This document shows, one piece after another, positions 44,326 to 52,070 of a DNA stretch of 64,000 nucleotides (positions are counted from its first letter, which is position 1; every line of letters starts with the position of its first letter). The DNA is from Bacillota bacterium (GTDB lineage Bacteria > Bacillota > Clostridia > Acetivibrionales > DTU013). A model generated the notes under the pieces. It searched no databases. It was given only the letters and a program-made list of their open reading frames with translations, and was not told the DNA's origin. The position numbers and the translations under genes were made by a program. The stretch lies in NCBI GenBank assembly GCA_023426125.1, contig JAFABI010000054.1, positions 62,001-126,000 of the forward strand, written 5' to 3'.

Positions 44326-44673
44326 TTATTTGCGCGCCTCCCATTCCGGCTGCCTGAATCCGGCCAGAACAAAATCATCTCCGACTAAAATCGGGCGTTT
44401 CACCAACATACCGTCGGTGGCGAGCAAGCGAAGCTGTTCTTCTCCGGTCATGGCGGGAAGTTTGTTTTTTAATCCCAGGGACTTGTACAAAAGCCCACTG
44501 GTATTGAAAAAGCTTTTGAGCGGCAGACCGCTTTTTTCATGCCATGTTTTCAGTTCGTCATAGCACGGGTTATCCGTTTTAATATTACGGAAATCATAGG
44601 AAATTTTATTGTCATCCAGCCATTTCTGCGCTTTCTGGCAAGTGGTGCATGTAGGATAGCAGACAAACAGCAT
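44326..44673 (-). CDS. ArsC/Spx/YffB-family thioredoxin-fold protein
   Basis: 115 residues. The redox motif CxxC is CTTC in CYPTCTTCQKAQKWL, near the N-terminus. The ArsC-like insert and the GxxxxxVKRPILVGDDFVLAGF block (here MLVKRPILV) complete the family. Members include glutaredoxin-type arsenate reductases and Spx regulators. With both active-site Cys present and no arsenic genes nearby, it is best described as a YffB-like reductase of unknown substrate. A good ribosome binding site is absent apart from GGAGG in the upstream leader. Confidence 0.9.
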   Translation of the reverse strand: MLFVCYPTCTTCQKAQKWLDDNKISYDFRNIKTDNPCYDELKTWHEKSGLPLKSFFNTSGLLYKSLGLKNKLPAMTGEEQLRLLATDGMLVKRPILVGDDFVLAGFRQPEWEARK

Positions 44674-45007
44674 AATAGAGTCCTCCCAGTATGAATGATT
44701 GAAGTCTAATTTTCAAAGTTTTCTGTTAACTTTACCTAAACATGTTTATTATATCACAGCGTTATATTGACAAGAAACAAGAAATATGTCATCCTTAATT
44801 TCGAAATACGATTATGGAGGCGGTACTTTTTCATGGCTCCTTTCAGCTATAACGCCTTTATAACGAGGAGACAAAATGTTTCCCTCCTCTTGCCCCGGGT
44901 CTTTATGGCTCGGTTAGGATGATTTGTACAGGCGCCGTCAGAGGCGCTTTTTCCATAACTGAACATTCTGCATAAAAAACCGGCAGGGCCGACAGAAAGG
45001 AGACGCC
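44674..45007. other. Leader region before the RyR operon
   Basis: It holds two structures reading toward the RyR gene. GAGGAG and CTCCTC near 44866-44890 form a hairpin shared in outline with 40.87 kb. A perfect GCGCC/GGCGC hairpin with a following T-run lies at 44931-44952. A promoter is not evident. I cannot match the region to a known riboswitch. Confidence 0.45.
44931..44952 (+). terminator. Terminator or attenuator in the RyR leader
   Basis: GCGCC and GGCGC around a six-base loop, then TTTTT, 56 bases before the RyR start codon. Placed this way it could end an upstream transcript or attenuate the RyR operon. Confidence 0.6.
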
Positions 45008-45310
45008 ATGCATTACATACCGGATCCGTCCGACACAAATGGCATTGTTTTAAGCGGGGAGCTTTTGAAGCTCACCGAAAACCTCGCGCGTAACACGCAC
45101 GAGGTGTGGGCGCAAAGAAAGCTTTCGGAAGGCTGGAGCTACGGCGGGGTTCTTGACCCGGCGGCAAAGATGCATCCATCGCTTATCCCGTATGAGCAGC
45201 TTTCAGAGAGCGAGAAGGAATATGACCGGAGCACCTCGGAACAGACAATCAAGTTTCTGCTCAAGCTGGGCTTTACCATTTCCAGGGAAGGGGTGGCTGG
45301 CCGTGCCTGA
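45008..45310 (+). CDS. Free-standing RyR (ryanodine receptor) domain protein
   Basis: 100 residues, almost only one RyR domain: a short N-terminal strand (GIVLSGELLKLTENLA), NTHEVWAQRKLSEGWSYG, MHPSLIPYEQLSESEKEYDR and TIKFLLKLGFTI. These follow the eukaryotic ryanodine-receptor repeat (NxHxxWAxxxxxxGWxYG; HPxLxPYxxLxxxEKxxDR) very closely. Bacterial RyR domains were described in nucleotide-centred signalling systems; the ligand is unproven. AAAGGAGA precedes the ATG. The gene overlaps the next by 8 bases, so the two products are translationally coupled and likely partners. Confidence 0.9.
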   Translation: MHYIPDPSDTNGIVLSGELLKLTENLARNTHEVWAQRKLSEGWSYGGVLDPAAKMHPSLIPYEQLSESEKEYDRSTSEQTIKFLLKLGFTISREGVAGRA

Positions 45311-47192
45311 CTTTTTGTCCGTTGCGCTGACCGTCCTTTTTTGCTTTGCGCTGATCCTGGCAGCCCTTGCCATCGTTTCGCGCAGGCTGTCATGGTTTGC
45401 GCGTTACAGGGCGCCGCTTATCGGCGTGATTATGGCGCTGGGCATCGCCGTCTATTCCGTCGGCTATCTGTCTGCGCCGGAGAATGGGCCGGGCGTCGCC
45501 GGCTTGGTAAGTGCGGGCTTGCGGGCGCTTTTCAGCGCGGGACGCATGTTTGTGCTGGAAAATGACATCGGCGAATTGGGGAGCGTAACGTCCTCACCGG
45601 TGTTTCTGCTTTGTTTCGGTGCGGTCATGGCGGCTGCGATGCTTGCCATGCTTGTCGTCACGCTGTCCTTTTTCGGATACCGCTTTTTCTGCGCGGTGAG
45701 GATTCGTTTCATTCGGCTCTTCGGGAGCAGCAGGGATGTCTATGTATTTTCCGCGCTTAATCCAGCATCTCTGATGCTGGCGGAGGATATCCGAAAGGAA
45801 TCGGAAACCGCCCTGCTGGCGTTTTTAGTGGGCAGTTCGAGTGAGCCGGATGAGAAAAGCCTGGAGAAGCAGGCGGCGGCTGAAAACCATATTCTCATAC
45901 CATGTCCTGCACAAATGAAAAAGCTGGAGCACTTCGGTTTTTACAGATCAATGAAAGGGACGCTCCGCTTTTTAGCCATGGGCGACAGTCATGCAGGCAA
46001 CGCCCGTCTTGCCGTTGCGCTTTCTTCGCTGCTTGACGGGCAGCTGCGGAAGCGGACGGCCTTGTACGTGCTTCTCGACACGGAACGGTATAGGGAGCTG
46101 TTTTACCGTGAGGACTTCAAAGACCTTGAGGTCATCGCGGTGGACCGGGCGGAGCTGGCTTCACGGCTTTTGATGGACAGGCTTCCTCCGGTTGCCTGCA
46201 TAAAGGAGCAGCCCGTCGGCGATGGCAGCCTGTCGGGCTCACTGACTGCAGCCATCGTCGGGTACGGCGAGACCGGTCCCCATCTTCTGCGCCATATCGC
46301 CACACAAGGGCAGAGTGAGGGCTTGTCGCTGCGCCTCCTGGCCATGGACGGGGGTATCGGGGACAAGGCTGCGCTGTTTATGCAAAGGAATCCGCAGGTA
46401 AGCCGCTGCGCAGAGCTTACGCTTCTTGACATCACTCCGTGCTCGGAGGCTTTTTTCCGGTACTTTGCCGAGCATCTTCACGAAATGGACTATATCGTCT
46501 GCGCCTGCCCGCAGGACGAAACCTCGGCCGCCGCCGCGGCCGAACTGCAGAGAATGGCTTCGCGTTTGGGGTTAACTCCGAGAATCTGTGCATACCTGCG
46601 TGACGGCGGGGCTGCACCGCTTCTCTTTTCTGAGGGCGAACTTCAAAAAATCACCGTTTTTGGCGAGGACAGGGAACTCTATACCGTCGGCCTCGTTATC
46701 CACGAGACGCTGGACCGCATGGCGCGCGCGGTCCACGAGTACTACAGGGAGCCCAGCACGGACGGCCGGGACTGGGACCGGCTATCCCACTATGAAAAGC
46801 AGTCGTGCCGCGCACTGGCCCTGCACATTCCGGCAAAACTCTTCAGCGTCGGCCTGCGGTTGGGAGAAAATGCGGACACCTGCGCATACGACGAACTGCT
46901 TGCCCACGGTCCCGGGATTGTGGAAAACCTCTCAAAGGGCGAGCACCTGCGCTGGAATGCACACCTGTTTACCAACGGCTGGACGCAATTGCCCTTTGAC
47001 GGCGTATACGCCGGGAAAGACTTACAGCTGCGGCGGCATTCGTGCCTGACCGACTGGGATTCGCTTGCGAGCTTAAGCGCCGCTGCGGGGCAGGATTTTC
47101 AGCAGTACGACATCCATCTGATCGATCACCTTGGCAGCATTGTGCGCAGTGCCGGCTTTGGAATCATACCGGTCGGGGACGGAACGGAATGA
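45303..47192 (+). CDS. Membrane double-Rossmann (TrkA-N-like) protein with C-terminal RyR-like region
   Basis: 629 residues from GTG (GAAGGGG upstream). Membrane helices at about 5-24, 37-56 and 98-128. A first Rossmann-like unit starts near 145 (DVYVFSALNPASLMLAEDI) and a second near 316 (AAIVGYGETGPHLLRHI), as in tandem RCK/TrkA-N sensors. Residues 465-565 are helical and RyR-like (ETLDRMARAVHEYYRE, YEKQSCRALALHI, KGEHLRWNAHLFTNGW). The arrangement suggests a membrane protein whose cytoplasmic part binds a dinucleotide and responds to it through the RyR module. No ion-channel pore motif is visible; the first 130 residues could be a small channel or only an anchor. Confidence 0.82.
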   Translation: MPDFLSVALTVLFCFALILAALAIVSRRLSWFARYRAPLIGVIMALGIAVYSVGYLSAPENGPGVAGLVSAGLRALFSAGRMFVLENDIGELGSVTSSPVFLLCFGAVMAAAMLAMLVVTLSFFGYRFFCAVRIRFIRLFGSSRDVYVFSALNPASLMLAEDIRKESETALLAFLVGSSSEPDEKSLEKQAAAENHILIPCPAQMKKLEHFGFYRSMKGTLRFLAMGDSHAGNARLAVALSSLLDGQLRKRTALYVLLDTERYRELFYREDFKDLEVIAVDRAELASRLLMDRLPPVACIKEQPVGDGSLSGSLTAAIVGYGETGPHLLRHIATQGQSEGLSLRLLAMDGGIGDKAALFMQRNPQVSRCAELTLLDITPCSEAFFRYFAEHLHEMDYIVCACPQDETSAAAAAELQRMASRLGLTPRICAYLRDGGAAPLLFSEGELQKITVFGEDRELYTVGLVIHETLDRMARAVHEYYREPSTDGRDWDRLSHYEKQSCRALALHIPAKLFSVGLRLGENADTCAYDELLAHGPGIVENLSKGEHLRWNAHLFTNGWTQLPFDGVYAGKDLQLRRHSCLTDWDSLASLSAAAGQDFQQYDIHLIDHLGSIVRSAGFGIIPVGDGTE

Positions 47193-47266
47193 AAAGGCAA
47201 ATGCTGGCGCTCCAAGGCTTGCGTTTGTGGAAAATTTTAGCGGAAGTAATATTTTCATCAGTGTTT
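47193..47266 (+). repeat. Dispersed repeat (copy B) after the RyR operon
   Basis: GGCTTGCGTTTGTGGAAAAT, TTTAGCGGAAGTAATATTTT and CATCAGTGTTTAATT line up with the reverse strand of copy A near 44.2 kb (about four of five bases over 50). A shorter hairpin (CAAATGC and GCGTTTG) precedes the core, as in copy A. It begins directly after the stop codon. Confidence 0.6.
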
Positions 47267-48284
47267 AATTGCCGCACCAGCCCTTGTATAACTCAGCAAT
47301 AACCTGCTCGATGGGAGCTTTTTTTATTTCCACGTCCCGGACTCCTTCAACGCCGGATAACTGTCCTAACAAGTCTTTGACGGGGACTTTTGCAAGGTCA
47401 ATGTCATATTCAAAGATACCGTTATCCGAGGAAAGAAGATTTCCGTTTTCAATCCGCGGAGGAAAGCGATCTTCCATGGTTACGGTTACTCTTGTAAGAT
47501 TGCCTGTTCGATGACGCAGTTGGTGAAAACTCCCGTCAAAAGCAATTTTGCCGTTGGATATCATCAAGATCCGTTCCGCCATTTCTTCCAGGTCGTCCAT
47601 GTCATGGCTTGTAACAACAATGGTAACGCCGTTTTCTCTGTTGATTTTCTTAAGAAATTCAATCATTTGACGCTTTGCCACCACATCAAGGCCAAGCGTC
47701 GGTTCATCCAGCAAAATGACTTCCGGACCATGCAGCAGCATCATGGCAAGATCGGCTCTCATGCGCTGTCCGAGGCTTAGTTCGCGGGCAAAGGTTTTGA
47801 GCAGGCTCCCGATGTCCAGAAGCCCGGTGACTATTTTCAGATTTTGCTTGTATTTTTCATCTGAAATGCCCCACACAACCTTCTTCCATTCAAAGCTTTG
47901 AATGACAGGATGGTCCCACCACAATTCCGTACGATTGCCGAACAAAATCCCCAGGCGGCGCATCAGCGCCGTGCGTTGTTTCTGAGGAGACATGGACAGG
48001 ACCGATAGGTTTCCGCCGTTTGGCAGAAGCATCCCGCTTAGCAGCTTCATCGTTGTGCTTTTACCTGCGCCGTTTGGACCGGCATAGGCGACGAATTCGC
48101 CTTTCCTGATGGCAAGAGTTACGTCACTAAGCGCTATGATCCTTCGCTTTTCGGGCTTTATAAGGTTTTTCAACAAACCTTTTCCGGTATTGTCACGCTG
48201 CCATTGCGTAAAGGTTTTTGTCACATTCTCCATACTAACGGCGAAATCCATAGGGAACATATCTGTTTGAGCCTTTTGTAACAT
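47265..48284 (-). CDS. ABC-2 type transporter ATP-binding protein
   Basis: 339 residues. Walker A GPNGAGKST, signature LSLGQRMRADL, Walker B VILLDEPTLGLD and switch His in VVTSHDMDD are all present. The 80-residue C-terminal extension (LTRVTVTMEDRFPP onward) is typical of DrrA/BcrA-like exporters. It drives the two permeases encoded upstream. The ATG at 48284 has AAGGA upstream, and overlaps the end of the permease gene by about 50 bases; ATG 48233 is an alternative start at the permease stop. Confidence 0.9.
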   Translation of the reverse strand: MLQKAQTDMFPMDFAVSMENVTKTFTQWQRDNTGKGLLKNLIKPEKRRIIALSDVTLAIRKGEFVAYAGPNGAGKSTTMKLLSGMLLPNGGNLSVLSMSPQKQRTALMRRLGILFGNRTELWWDHPVIQSFEWKKVVWGISDEKYKQNLKIVTGLLDIGSLLKTFARELSLGQRMRADLAMMLLHGPEVILLDEPTLGLDVVAKRQMIEFLKKINRENGVTIVVTSHDMDDLEEMAERILMISNGKIAFDGSFHQLRHRTGNLTRVTVTMEDRFPPRIENGNLLSSDNGIFEYDIDLAKVPVKDLLGQLSGVEGVRDVEIKKAPIEQVIAELYKGWCGN

Positions 48285-49083
48285 AAAAGTTCAGTCCTTT
48301 CCTGAAAATATAGCCTGCTGCAAGGGAAATAAGCAATGCAAACGCAAGCGGATAATATGCGGCCATGTTTAACGGAGGTTTTCCAAGGAGACAGAGGGAT
48401 GGAAACCACGCCATCAACCCCTCCGGTAAAAATGTGAGCAATGGGATTTGAATAAAAAGCGGCATCCCTGACAAGGGAAATGTACTCAACAACCAGGTGC
48501 CTTCAATGGCGGTGCTGGAAATCTCTTCTGCAGCCACCGGCGCATAAAATGCGGCGCTTGAAACTAAGTACGATCGGGCAACAATGATGCTCATGGTTGC
48601 AAGACTATAGACAATCAGAGAGACCACCCACCAGAACGTGACATGCAGGGATAGTCTGCTAACCGCTATAAAAAGCAGAATACATCCGACAACAAAGTTG
48701 CTGCCTCCTGTAAAGGGTGAAAAACCGCACGTCAGCAGTTGTGTTTTCAGTGGCAATGGCTGCATGAACAGGTGCTCAAGCTGACCTCGCCCGATAATGC
48801 GGCTGATATGGATGTTGTTGCCCGATCCGAACAGAATAAAAATACCTGTTGCAATGGTAGAATAGGCCATCATGAACAGGACCTCGTCGGTGCTCATACC
48901 GCCGATTCCGTTAAAACGCAGCGCAATCAGATAAACTCCCGATACGGTGGATAGGTTGGAAATAATATCTGCAAATACACCTGCCAGCGCGTATTTTGTA
49001 TCGCGTAAAAGCCAGACCAGATCCATTTTTGCCGAGATTGCAAGCAAACTTAAAATTCGTTTCAGCGTAGTTTTAACCCCCAT
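48235..49083 (-). CDS. ABC-2 type exporter permease (DUF990-like)
   Basis: 282 residues with six membrane helices; no solute-binding domain. Layout (long N-terminal cytoplasmic piece, GRGQLEHLFMQPLP loop, final pair of helices ending GLNFYVTKGSNRYVPYGFRR) fits the ABC-2 DUF990 family, exporters of unknown small molecules. It overlaps its neighbours on both sides and forms a heterodimer with the next gene product. Confidence 0.82.
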   Translation of the reverse strand: MGVKTTLKRILSLLAISAKMDLVWLLRDTKYALAGVFADIISNLSTVSGVYLIALRFNGIGGMSTDEVLFMMAYSTIATGIFILFGSGNNIHISRIIGRGQLEHLFMQPLPLKTQLLTCGFSPFTGGSNFVVGCILLFIAVSRLSLHVTFWWVVSLIVYSLATMSIIVARSYLVSSAAFYAPVAAEEISSTAIEGTWLLSTFPLSGMPLFIQIPLLTFLPEGLMAWFPSLCLLGKPPLNMAAYYPLAFALLISLAAGYIFRKGLNFYVTKGSNRYVPYGFRR

Positions 49084-49840
49084 AGCTTACAATACCCTCC
49101 TGTGATTTTTTGAATATCAACAGTGCGGAAGGCCACAAGATTGCATTCCACAGGATTTGCATCCATAGGACGCCCGCCGGTTCCGCCGCGCCGACAAATA
49201 TTGATAATGGTGCGCCGCCAAGACAGGCAAACGGCTGATACTTCATGATTTCACTTATACCTAGCGGCAGCAGGCTTATGGGTATCACCGTACCGGAAAG
49301 AAGGGAAACGATTGCCGTCCGTATACGGCTGATGAGCCAGCTCATGTTCCTTAACTTTATGGAAAGGCAGGCAAATAGAAAATCAATGGCAAAGCCAAGT
49401 GAAATGCATAGAAGCAAGCTTGCAAGAAACCACGGTGACGCCGGTCTTAGACTAACCCCAAGCAAGGGCGCAAGAATGGCCATTGGCAGGGAAAACAAAA
49501 CGAGCATGGGCAGCCAGCCCCCCATTGTCTGTGAGACAAGCTGTCCCAATACCGAAAGCGGGCGACCGTAAAGCCTCATCAGCACTCCCTCGGACAACCA
49601 TCCCGATGCAGCCGTTTTCACAACCATCATATCGGATAAAAGTGCACCGGCATACGTGTAGGAAAGCATTTGCCGCATGCTCATCCCCACCTCTGCCCCG
49701 GACGACATAACCACGCGCCACAGAAAAATCAGAGGAATCAACGTGCATATTTTTATAAGAATATCGGGCAGAAGATAGAATACTCCGCCATTTATCTTTT
49801 CAAGGTATGACATTTGCGCTGATTTTATGTATTTAACCAT
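49073..49840 (-). CDS. ABC-2 type exporter permease, second subunit
   Basis: 255 residues, six membrane helices, start fixed by AAGGAG 10 bases before the ATG at 49840. The N-terminus (KYIKSAQMSYLEKINGGVFYLLPDILIKI) and the loop GVLMRLYGRPLSVLGQL match the partner layout of the downstream permease. First transporter gene after the small Cys-containing ORF. Confidence 0.82.
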   Translation of the reverse strand: MVKYIKSAQMSYLEKINGGVFYLLPDILIKICTLIPLIFLWRVVMSSGAEVGMSMRQMLSYTYAGALLSDMMVVKTAASGWLSEGVLMRLYGRPLSVLGQLVSQTMGGWLPMLVLFSLPMAILAPLLGVSLRPASPWFLASLLLCISLGFAIDFLFACLSIKLRNMSWLISRIRTAIVSLLSGTVIPISLLPLGISEIMKYQPFACLGGAPLSIFVGAAEPAGVLWMQILWNAILWPSALLIFKKSQEGIVSYGG

Positions 49841-49934
49841 GTGTTTATTGCTCCTTAAGATAAATTTGGACATTAAAATACCCGGGCATCCGCTTGAATA
49901 CCCGGGCAGGCAACACATGATCAAACCTTGACGA

Positions 49935-50135
49935 TCAGGCGGGACTTATGTGCGGCAAGAGGCATTCAATACGGCTATAATGGGCACAATGATCCTGTAA
50001 CAGGCCGGAATTGGCACAAATTACAGGCAAAAGGGCATACTTCACCCCTACAGCCGCATTCTTAAATGCGTAGCCTTTAATGCATTCGCAATTCTTATAT
50101 ACGCTGCCGTTACTGTAAAAAGCGGAAATATTCAT
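49935..50135 (-). CDS. Small Cys-containing protein, unknown, leading the ABC-2 exporter genes
   Basis: 66 residues (MNISAFYSNGSVYKNCECIKG at the start, IECLLPHISPA at the end) with five Cys: CEC, VIC, DHC and IEC. GGTGAGAGGT precedes the ATG and a near-perfect promoter lies 37 bases upstream. It resembles no family I know. A Cys-rich peptide next to an exporter could be a secreted peptide precursor, but there is no leader/GG motif and no maturase. A stray reading frame is the alternative. Confidence 0.55.
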   Translation of the reverse strand: MNISAFYSNGSVYKNCECIKGYAFKNAAVGVKYALLPVICANSGLLQDHCAHYSRIECLLPHISPA

Positions 50136-50171
50136 ACCTCTCACCACCTTTCGTATCAAAATGATAGAAAT

Positions 50172-50200
50172 ATTATATATCACCGTGAAATCAATGTCAA
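50172..50200 (-). promoter_or_regulatory. Consensus sigma-A promoter for the small ORF/ABC-2 exporter unit
   Basis: On the minus strand TTGACA (50200-50195) and TATAAT (50177-50172) are both perfect hexamers 17 bases apart. A second TTGACA lies 11 bases further upstream as part of a short tandem repeat (two TTGACATTGAT-like units). A strong constitutive promoter, unless the tandem repeat is an operator. Confidence 0.88.
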
Positions 50201-50340
50201 ATCAATGTCAAATATTAAGCCGTGAATGAATTTAACTAAATATAAGTGAAAAAAACTGCCTATAAATGAAATTGGCCGTTGATAAATTCTGGTAGTAATT
50301 ATATAATGTAATTAAGTCTTTAATTGCCGGGAGAAAGCCT

Positions 50341-51111
50341 ATGGACAAGGAAATTCTCAATATGGAGGAAGCGGCGGAGCTTTTCAACGTCAGCATCAAA
50401 ACCTTTATCAAGCTGCTGAAGGAGGAAAAGGTGCCTGCCAGGAAAATAGGGCGGGAGTGGAGGTTCAGCCGGAAAGCGCTGGTGGAATGGCTGTCGTCGG
50501 GAGACTCCCAGGCGTATTCCTCCAGCGAAAGCGAAACGAAGGAGTTCTTCAACCGTGTGGCGCCCGAGTGGGAGGACATCCGGCGGGGATATTACGATGA
50601 ATCGGTGAAAAACAAGCTGGTTGAAATGAAGCTGCTGCAAAGCGGGATGACCGTCATGGACCTTGGGGCCGGTGACGGGTATTTGTCGCGCGCAGTGGCA
50701 AGGTATGTAAAAAAGGTGGTGGCAGTAGATATTTCCGGCGAAATGCTCCGGGAGCTTGCCAAAAAGGCCGGCGCCGAGGGCATCTCAAATATTGAAACGC
50801 TGGAAAGCGACGGCTGCGATGTTCCGGTGGAAAATGCCAGTATCGACCTTGTCTGCGCCAGCATGTACCTTCACAATATCGAAGATCCCGAGCAGGCCGT
50901 AAAGGAGATCAAAAGGATGCTGAAGCCCAAAGGAAAGGTTTTCCTGGCGGATTTCAAGGAGCATTCCAACAGGGAACTGAAGGAAAAGCTGCACGACGTC
51001 TGGCAGGGCTTTTCTACCGAAGAAGTTCGGGAGTGGTTTGAGAAATACGGCTTTAAGGAAATAAAACTGGAGTCGCTGCCCGGTATTTTTATTCTGACGG
51101 CGGTAAAGTAA
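50341..51111 (+). CDS. Excisionase-type HTH fused to SAM-dependent methyltransferase
   Basis: 256 residues. Residues 5-55 are a MerR/excisionase-type helix-turn-helix (MEEAAELFNVSIKTFIKLLKEEKVPARKIGREWRF, quoted by FNVSIKTFIKLL and IGREWRFSR). Residues 65-250 are a class I methyltransferase: motif I VMDLGAGDGYLSRAV, motif II KVVAVDIS, motif IV SIDLVCASMYLHNI, then the MLKPKGKVFLADF post-IV strand. The fusion suggests a methyltransferase that also binds DNA, or a regulator that uses the SAM site as a sensor. GGGAGA lies upstream. The kinase gene follows after 18 bases. Confidence 0.88.
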   Translation: MDKEILNMEEAAELFNVSIKTFIKLLKEEKVPARKIGREWRFSRKALVEWLSSGDSQAYSSSESETKEFFNRVAPEWEDIRRGYYDESVKNKLVEMKLLQSGMTVMDLGAGDGYLSRAVARYVKKVVAVDISGEMLRELAKKAGAEGISNIETLESDGCDVPVENASIDLVCASMYLHNIEDPEQAVKEIKRMLKPKGKVFLADFKEHSNRELKEKLHDVWQGFSTEEVREWFEKYGFKEIKLESLPGIFILTAVK

Positions 51112-51129
51112 TCATTTTTGGAGGTTGAA

Positions 51130-52068
51130 ATGGGGAAAATTGTTGTTGCAGGGTCCATTGCCTACGACCATATCATGGACTTCCCGGGGCAATTCGGAGA
51201 CCACATCCTGCCGGATAAAATTCACGCTTTGAACATAAGCTTTCTTGTGAAAAGCCTGAAAAAATTCAGAGGAGGAACGGCGCCAAACATTGCATACAGC
51301 CTGGCCCTTACAGGACAGAAGGCCGAAGTGCTGGGCACGGCAGGCAGGGATTTTGCAGAGTACAGCCGGTGGCTGGAAGCGAACGGGGTCGGTACGAAGT
51401 TGGTGAGAATACTTGAGGATGATTATACGGCTTCATGCTTTATTACCACGGATCTTTCCAACAATCAGATCACCGGCTTTTATCCGGGGGCAATGGCAAA
51501 AGACCCGGAAATCAGCCTGCAGGATATCAGTATGGAGGATGTGTCGCTGATCGTTATTGCCCCGACGGAACCGGCGGCAATGGTAAAATGGTGTGATGAA
51601 TGCAGGAAAATCGGGGTACCCTATTTATATGATCCGGGAATGCAGATCCCAAGGCTTTCGGCCCAGGAGCTGGTTTCCGGGGTAATGAGCGCCAGGATCG
51701 TCATTTTTAATGAATATGAATACGAAATGCTGCGGGAAAAGACGGGCCTCACCATTGAAAACATGCTGAATAAGGCGGAGCTGGTTGTTGAGACCATGGG
51801 CGAAAAAGGCTCGGTACTCAGCAGCAGGGACGAAAGAGTTCATGTCCCGGCGGCAAGGCCTTCTGCAGTTGTGGATCCTACGGGCGCGGGAGATGCTTTC
51901 AGAGCCGGTTTGCTGAAAGGATATTTTGAAGGCGCGAAGCTTGAGGTCATGGGGAAATATGCAAGTATAACTGCCGTTTATGCAGTGGAGCACAAGGGAC
52001 CGACGGAGCATAAATATACGATGGATGAATTCAATAAAAGATATTCTGAAAACTTTGGAGGGATTTGA
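51130..52068 (+). CDS. PfkB-family carbohydrate/nucleoside kinase (likely adenosine kinase)
   Basis: 312 residues. N-terminal PfkB fold (VVAGSIAYDHIMDFPGQF; GGTAPNIAYSLALTG) and C-terminal anion-hole and base motif DPTGAGDAFRAGLL with the catalytic Asp. The family phosphorylates sugars or nucleosides. It lies directly before the S-adenosylhomocysteinase gene and overlaps into its ribosome binding site, which points to adenosine as substrate: the hydrolase releases adenosine, and the kinase would remove it. The ATG is fixed by GGAGG 6 bases upstream. Confidence 0.85.
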   Translation: MGKIVVAGSIAYDHIMDFPGQFGDHILPDKIHALNISFLVKSLKKFRGGTAPNIAYSLALTGQKAEVLGTAGRDFAEYSRWLEANGVGTKLVRILEDDYTASCFITTDLSNNQITGFYPGAMAKDPEISLQDISMEDVSLIVIAPTEPAAMVKWCDECRKIGVPYLYDPGMQIPRLSAQELVSGVMSARIVIFNEYEYEMLREKTGLTIENMLNKAELVVETMGEKGSVLSSRDERVHVPAARPSAVVDPTGAGDAFRAGLLKGYFEGAKLEVMGKYASITAVYAVEHKGPTEHKYTMDEFNKRYSENFGGI

Positions 52069-52070
52069 AA

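Noticed and set aside
44326..44673. Arsenic resistance locus
   Set aside because: The ArsC/Spx-like gene stands alone, without arsB, acr3 or arsR; assignment as a dedicated arsenate reductase is not justified.
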